Made by a program: the position numbers and the translations under genes | In this document: positions 59,039 to 64,000 of the stretch, one piece after another | Layout: every line of letters starts with the position of its first letter | Numbering within the stretch: the first letter of the stretch is position 1 | Assembly: GCF_026213295.1 (NCBI RefSeq) | Contig: NC_079419.1 | Span: forward strand, 27,443,206-27,507,205 | Direction of reading: 5' to 3' | DNA: 64,000 bases | Source of the DNA: Gadus chalcogrammus | Lineage: Eukaryota > Chordata > Actinopteri > Gadiformes > Gadidae | Notes under the pieces: generated by a model | The model's database searches: none | Seen by the model: only the letters and a program-made list of their open reading frames with translations | Told to the model about the DNA's origin: nothing

Positions 59039-60854
59039 CTCTCCCCCACTAAATTAAATGTCACCTGACATTTCTGTGAGCCTTAAGGCATTATCAATAT
59101 CACACCTCACATACCCAAGGCCTCCAAAAGGTACTAGCAAGTGTAACCTGAGTCTCTGTCACCTTACAGCTTTGCACTAGGGACGGCTGGCCTAATCGAT
59201 CATAACTCAGTACCACAGGCCGCTGTCTAAGCCTCTGGGGTTGTTGTCTTGCCCTCTGTACCTCCCCATTGTTCAGGGCTGGAGACTCTGCCCCTGACTG
59301 AACATGCTCAGACCTTTCAGGACTCGGGTCAGATCTCTGAGATTGTAGTGGCAAATCCTCTTCGCTCTGTAGGGGCAAATCCTCTTCGCTCTGTAGTGGC
59401 ACATCCTCTTCTTGGTGCTGAGGCTGGAAGGGCTCTGCCAGAGGATCCAGGTGCCTTCGACGCCTCCCTCTGCCAGGTATGAGATGCCAGTGGAGGTTGC
59501 TAGTGTAGTCGTCGTCGTCGGTGGTGTTATCTGGCTCCGGCTGCTGCGGTGGTTGATGCCTTGGTTGTGTCCCTTTCTTTGCAGGTCTCTGGGAGTCTTT
59601 CTTGGGCTGTAGAGTCGTTGCTGATGGCTGGTCAACAGGTAGGTAGTCGCAGGGCAGCAGCAGGTTTCTGTGGACGACTCTGTCCCGTCCTTTCCCATTT
59701 TCTGGGCTGATCTGGTAGACTGGGCTGTCATCCGCTTTCCTCTCTTTGACCTTGTATACTTGGTCCTCCCAGTAGGACTGAATCTTGCCAGGCCCGCCTC
59801 TGGGGGTTAGGTTTTGGAGGAGAACTCTGTCGCCTGGCTAAAGGTCTCTTCCCTGCACTTTCCTGTCATAGTGGGTCTTTCCACAAACTGCTCCCTTGTC
59901 AGCTGTTTTGGCGGCAATCTGGTATGCATCTTGCATAGTCATCGTACGTCTCATGGGCCTCATCTTGTTTAAGATTGAACAGCAGATCGATGGGCAGGCG
60001 AGGAGAGCGTCCAAAGATAAGGTGGTAAGGTGCGTAGCCTGTTGCCTCGCTCTTTGTGCAGTTGTACGCGTGGACCACTTTAGCCAGAGACTCCTTCCAA
60101 TCTTCCTTCTCCTTCCTCCAGGGTGCGCAGCATTGACAACAGGGTATGGTTGAATCTCTCCACCTGTCCATTACCCTGTGGGTGGTAAGTTGTCGTGTGT
60201 GAGCTCTGGATGCCAGAGAGTTCTTTCAGCCTTGCCATCAATCTGTTGTCAAACTCTTTTCTCATGTCGTGATGTAATCTGCTTGGGAAGCCGAACTTGA
60301 GTGCGTAGTCATTGAAGATCTTGTCAGCAACAGTTTTAGCAGTTTTATTCTTTGTGGCGTAGGCTTGGGCAAACCTTGTAAAATGATCCATGACCCACTA
60401 ATATATACTCGTAGCCGTGTTTGCATTTCTCCAGGTGAAGGATGTCAATGGAGACGAGCTGGAATGGATAGGTGGTCTGGATCGATGTCATAGGTGCACG
60501 CATCTGCTTACTTGGCTTCTTCTTTTTGAGACATTCATACACTTTCGTAACGAAATGTTTCACATCCTTGCTCATTTGAGGCCAGTAGAACCTTTCTCGA
60601 ATGAGGTCAAGTGTCCATTCGAACCCTAGGTGACCCATGTCCTGATGTAGCTCTTTGAAAACCAGCGGGTGATAAGCCTTTGGGATCAGCAGCTGTTCTC
60701 GGCGGGAGGTTCTGCGGCGCAGGACACCATTTTGGTCTACGTAGATCTTTAGCCACTGTTTTAGCAGCATGGCTACAGCAGGGGGCTCTTCTTTCATTTC
60801 TATTTGGCCTGTTTTTCTGTGACTTGAACCAGAGGACTCTTGACAGGATCTCAT
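59039..60854 (-). pseudogene. Integrase and C-terminal region of the minus-strand Gypsy
   Basis: The zinc region shows HQDMGHLGF and FYWPQMSKD; the expected C-x-x-C reads VYEC, so a Cys may be lost. SIDILHLEK gives the first Asp. A frame change near 60391 leads to LHHDMRKEF (second Asp) and [13 protein letters not shown] (Glu). Another frame change near 60130 leads to [19 protein letters not shown] and PRLPIDLLF. The tail before the LTR includes RVVHRNLLLPCDYL-type and SEEDLPLQ repeats. Confidence 0.85.
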
Positions 60855-61395
60855 CCTCTTCCTGAGCTTTGGTCTGGAGTGAGAGGTTCGCTGGTTTCAC
60901 TGTCTTTCACCGAGCTTAGGGCACTGACACGGACCACCTGACTTCCCCGGCAAGGGTCTATCCTTTCGACTGTTAAGCTTTCCATAGCTGCACTTATTGC
61001 CTCTTGACCCGACTCTGCAGTACAGCTGTGAATGTAGTCCTCAAAGTCCAAGGGCATCCGCGACAGCACATCAGCATCTGAGTGGTTCTTGCCGGGACGA
61101 TAGCGTATGGTGAAGTTATAGTCGGCCAGCTCTGCCACCCATCTGTATCCGGTGGTGTTAAGTTTGGCGGAAGTGAGTACATAGGTCAACGGGTTGTTGT
61201 CTGTGTACACCACAAATGATGTAGCATGGAACAGGTAATCGCGGAAACGTTCACAGATGGCCCACTTCAACGCCAAGAACACTAGTTTCCCGGAGTGCAG
61301 ATGATACCTCTTTTCTGATGGACTTAAGGTGCGGGAGCCATACGCTATCACTCTCATCCTCCCTTCCTGTCGCTGATACAACACAGCCCCCAGGC
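60851..61395 (-). pseudogene. RNase H of the minus-strand Gypsy
   Basis: The frame shows LGAVLYQRQEGRMRVIAYG, SPSEKRYHLHSGKLVFLAL, VVYTDNNPLTYVL and YRPGKNHSDADVLSR, the RNase H core and its end. Its N-terminal Asp region is missing because of the hAT-associated deletion at 61396. Confidence 0.85.
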
Positions 61396-61833
61396 TAGGG
61401 ATGGACATTCGATTAAGTTGTCTTAGTCGATCGTCGGGAGAATTAACGATCAATTTGTCGATTAATCGTTAATATTTTACATTAAAATTAAAAATATATA
61501 TATACATTCAAAATGAAATGAAAATACAAATGCAGCGTGTTTTCCTCATTGGGATCTTTATTATTAGATGAACAACTCAGTTAAACCAGATCCGTTCAAT
61601 AGTTATGCGCTACTCTACTCTAAGCAACAGAGCATGCAGCTCGAAGCCGGTGCTCATAAACATAACTTAAAATAAACACAACCCTAGTTTCTTCCCAAAA
61701 TAATAACGATAATAATATAAAAAAAACAATCATGTTATAACTTAACCAACCTACAGATTTTTGTTCAAAAAGATGAGCATGTTGACATGCTCTGGGGTCA
61801 GACGCGACCGCAGCCTGGTGACCGTCAGTCCAG
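61396..61833. mobile_element. hAT fragment inside the Gypsy pol gene
   Basis: The plus-strand end TAGGGATGGACATTCGATTA is a hAT terminus. On the minus strand the other side reads GLTVTRLRSRLTPEHVNMLI and then stops, the C-terminal dimerisation end of a hAT transposase. The Gypsy coding sequence between the junction codons (before 61834 and after 61395) is missing, and so is the other hAT end, so insertion was followed by deletion. Confidence 0.8.
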
Positions 61834-63608
61834 CCTGTATTGGTGCGCTTGATGGAATGTGACCTTTCTTTTTCTCCAGGGCTTTCTTGTGTTTTTGGGC
61901 TGGTGGGTCTGGGGTGTGATTTTTAGGGTTTGGGACAGTAGGGACAGTAAGCAGGTTGTACAGTGGGTGGGCGATGCGGGTCTGTATTAGGAGAGAAAAC
62001 CCGAGCATTTAGCGTCTATCCCCAACCGTGGCAGGTTTTTTTTTCCTTTAAGGCCCTCACCGGAGCCAACTCTGCGGGGTCCATGGTTTAACCCTGTCCT
62101 GTTACAACCTTGCCGAGAAACTTTACCCTGGCCTTGAACATTTCGCATTTCTTTGGGGTCAGCTTTACACCATGTTCTTTATAGCGCTGGAGGACAAGGC
62201 GAACATGCTCTAGGTGATCTTCGAAGCCGCTGCTGTGCACTAGGTTGTCGTCCAGGTAAGGGAGACATATTGTGTCTCTGAGGCCAGCCAAACAGTGCTC
62301 CATGCTCCTCTGGCATTCTGCTGGTGCAGAGCTTAGACCAAAGGGTATGCAAACCCATTCTTAGGGCCCCCAGGGTGTGATGAAGGCTGTCAAGGGGCGG
62401 CTTGCCTCATCCAGGTAGCCCTGGTGGTAGGCTTTACCCTGGTCCAAGACTGAGAACTATGAACTCCCGCCCAGGGCATCCAGCATGTCTTGAATCCTTG
62501 GTGTTGGATGGCGGTCTGGGACTGACTTGCGGTTGAGTTCTCTGAAGTCGCAACAGAGGCGCAGACTGCCGTCTTTCTTGCGGACACAGACCACTGGCGA
62601 CGAATAAGGGGATTGTGATGGTATGATCCACCCTTTGTTCAACAGGTCCTGCAGGTACTCTTTTACTTCATTGTGAAGAGGCTTTGGGACAGACATGTAC
62701 GTCTTTCGTACTGGATGGGTGTCGTTGAGGGTAATATGCATCTTGAGGGTTGGTATGGAGCCTACATCATCACTGTCGAATGCAAATGCCTCACATTCCT
62801 CTCTCAACACTCTCCTTACCGCTTCCTGTTGCCCCACTGGGAGTTGTTGGAGGTCCACAGGTGGGTCCCAGGCTGTTGGTCTCTTGACTTGCTTGTTGTC
62901 AGGCTTTGGTGTGTTGCTTGCCTTGCTGGACTTGAACTCTGTGTTGTCTTTACTTTCAGGTGTTGACTTGCTTTCTTCGGTCTGAACGGTTGCTTCATAC
63001 ACTGTCTTGACTGACTCCAGGTGTCCTACAACATTATGACGGTCCAGGTAGATGGTGTGGTCAGTGGTGTTGGTCACTGGTATGGGTATGTAGGGCACTT
63101 TGCGTTCTGGGATCCGCACGAGGACCTCGCTGTAAGCCACGCCTTCTGGTGGAGGGTTGAGTAAGTCAGGTGAAAAGAGCTTGTTTTGGCCCCTTGCTTG
63201 TGAACTCAGATGTGCCCGTATGTAGACCGTAGTGACTTGATTAGCGTGTAAAGGCACCATTTTTCCCCCTGTACGAGCCATACCAGTTTCTGGACCTGAT
63301 CCACTTTTCTGCATCAGTCTGACCACATTATGAGCGATTCTCACTGTTATGGCGAAGGCTTTACTCACTTTGTGGGCCAGATACTTTCTTCCACCTTGAG
63401 TCTTCCCTTCGTTCCTGTTGATAATGGCCTCGATCACATTGTAGCCTATGATTGGGTCACTGGCAACAGCTGAGTCACTGGACACCAATATTGGCACCTG
63501 TAAGTCACTTGACATTGTGGGGTCACTGTCTAGTCGGAATCTTACTTCAATCCAGCCAATGTAGGGAATGGGCGTGTCATTGGCAGCAAGCACAGTCAAG
63601 CGTCTCAT
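61834..63608 (-). pseudogene. Protease-linker and reverse transcriptase of the minus-strand Gypsy
   Basis: The open frame 63608-62457 covers the region after the protease (TVLAANDTPIPYIGW, SDPIIGYNVIE) and the start of RT (WIIPSQSPYSSPVVCVRKKD, CCDFRELNRKSVPDRHPTPR). A stop follows GGSS. Then come GKAYHQGYLDE, WVCIPFGLSSAPAECQRSME and the catalytic LPYLDDNLVHS, then LTPKKCEMFKARVKFLGKVV. It ends with MLGF and RIAHPLYNLL in a shifted frame before the hAT fragment. At least two stops and a frame change are visible. Confidence 0.85.
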
Positions 63609-64000
63609 CCCCTAACAGCTCTCATAGAGGTCTAATGACCGCGTGGGGAAGGTGGTTTAGTCGCCAGGGCTCATTTACTATGCTGTACTGGGCCCCTGAG
63701 TCCCACAGTACTTAGACTGGGAGATTGTCCATGAAACAGTTCACCATGCATCGGTTTCCCACCAGGCTTACTAATAGTGACTGTTGTTGGGGGGGTTGAT
63801 AGTGGACTTCACTTACTGCTGATGAGGCATCTACTGCTTTTCCTCTGGGGGCTGTCATCGGAATGGTTGTGGGGCTGCATGGTTGGTGTTTGTTCGGGAA
63901 CGTGTTCTGTGTACGCGGCATCCACGAGAGAAGTGTCCCTCCTGCCCACATTTGAAGCAGTGTGGACAGTTTTTATCCATCTCCTCTTCCCGGCACTTTC
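63609..64000 (-). pseudogene. Zinc knuckle and protease of the minus-strand Gypsy
   Basis: At the window edge the minus strand encodes CPHCFKCGQEGHFSRGC, a CCHC knuckle. Further on, NCFMDNLPV is followed by TAA (about 63712-63714) and then VLWDSGAQYSIV, the protease active site with D-S-G. A second stop follows RPL near 63615. The gag start and 5' LTR lie outside the window. Confidence 0.82.

Larger units (their letters stand above)
57511..59947 (-). repeat. Tandem duplication of the Gypsy 3' region (two units of about 1.2 kb)
   Basis: 58717-59947 and 57511-58716 match throughout, including CATGCTCAGACCTTTCAGG, AAATCCTCTTCGCTCTGT and the LTR. The junction at 58712-58717 joins the LTR end directly to the middle of the C-terminal coding region (ATCGTACG), the same point where the upstream copy continues into integrase at 59947. 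Unit B has about 24 bp more near 59197-59225. Confidence 0.9.
57511..64000 (-). mobile_element. Minus-strand Ty3/Gypsy retrotransposon, 5' end off window, 3' end duplicated
   Basis: Coding order from right to left: CCHC knuckle (63990-63910), protease, RT, RNase H, integrase, C-terminal region, polypurine tract, LTR. The unit C-terminal region plus LTR occurs twice in tandem (59947-58717 and 58716-57511). A hAT fragment breaks pol at 61396-61833. Several frameshifts and stops are present, so it is dead. Confidence 0.9.

Overview
This window looks like teleost fish nuclear DNA and is almost entirely transposable elements stacked inside one another. I see no ordinary host gene. The fish assignment rests on the element mix: a spliced KDZ (Zisupton-type) transposase gene, an ISL2EU transposon carrying a THAP-DDE transposase plus a YqaJ-type nuclease, a Gmr1-type Gypsy with permuted pol order, fish-style L2 and Rex/Babar-like LINEs, several hAT families, and long (CA)n, (CT)n and (TA)n arrays.

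Layout. (1) 1-2480 and 33453-35714 are the arms of a long inverted repeat (IR1) around 31 kb of other DNA. (2) 2738-7498 is a KDZ transposase gene of about 16 exons, with consistent splice phases but two in-frame stops. (3) 8047-9127 is a non-autonomous hAT. (4) 9155-11079 and 17244-19190 are a second inverted repeat (IR2). Its arms share a module of about 500 bp with IR1. Its loop holds a fold-back element (11214-12855) and a minus-strand LINE (12856-17244), itself split by a plus-strand L2 (13572-16513). (5) 19252-19978 is a second fold-back copy. (6) 21590-25960 is an L2 split by a Rex/Babar-like LINE (22714-24378). (7) 26579-32898 is a Harbinger-like element that received a Gmr1-type Gypsy (27832-32853; LTRs appear identical, TSD GCAC). 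A shorter inverted copy lies at 37869-38797 (IR3), and a related unoccupied site lies nearby at 39121-39155.

(8) 40200-48295 is a four-layer nest. A minus-strand BED-finger hAT transposase gene is split by a hAT copy (41359-47966, TSD CTTTACAG). That copy is split by an ISL2EU transposon (about 41824-47474). The ISL2EU nuclease gene is split by another copy of the same hAT (46162-47118, TSD GATTAGGT). All three gene-level breaks can be followed codon by codon. (9) 48307-49250 is a deleted pogo-type element with a Brinker-like DNA-binding domain. (10) 49849-54593 is a decayed chromodomain Gypsy inside an older LTR-like sequence. (11) 56752-57459 is a small hAT with a near-perfect 8-bp TSD. (12) 57511-64000 is a minus-strand Gypsy whose 3' end is tandemly duplicated and whose pol is interrupted by a hAT fragment.

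The genes do not form a pathway; each serves, or once served, its own element. The only coding unit that appears fully open is the ISL2EU THAP-DDE transposase (482 codons over four exons). Its convergent YqaJ partner is open apart from the hAT insertion but has one zinc-ligand change. All coordinates come from reading the sequence by eye; repeat boundaries may be off by a few bases.
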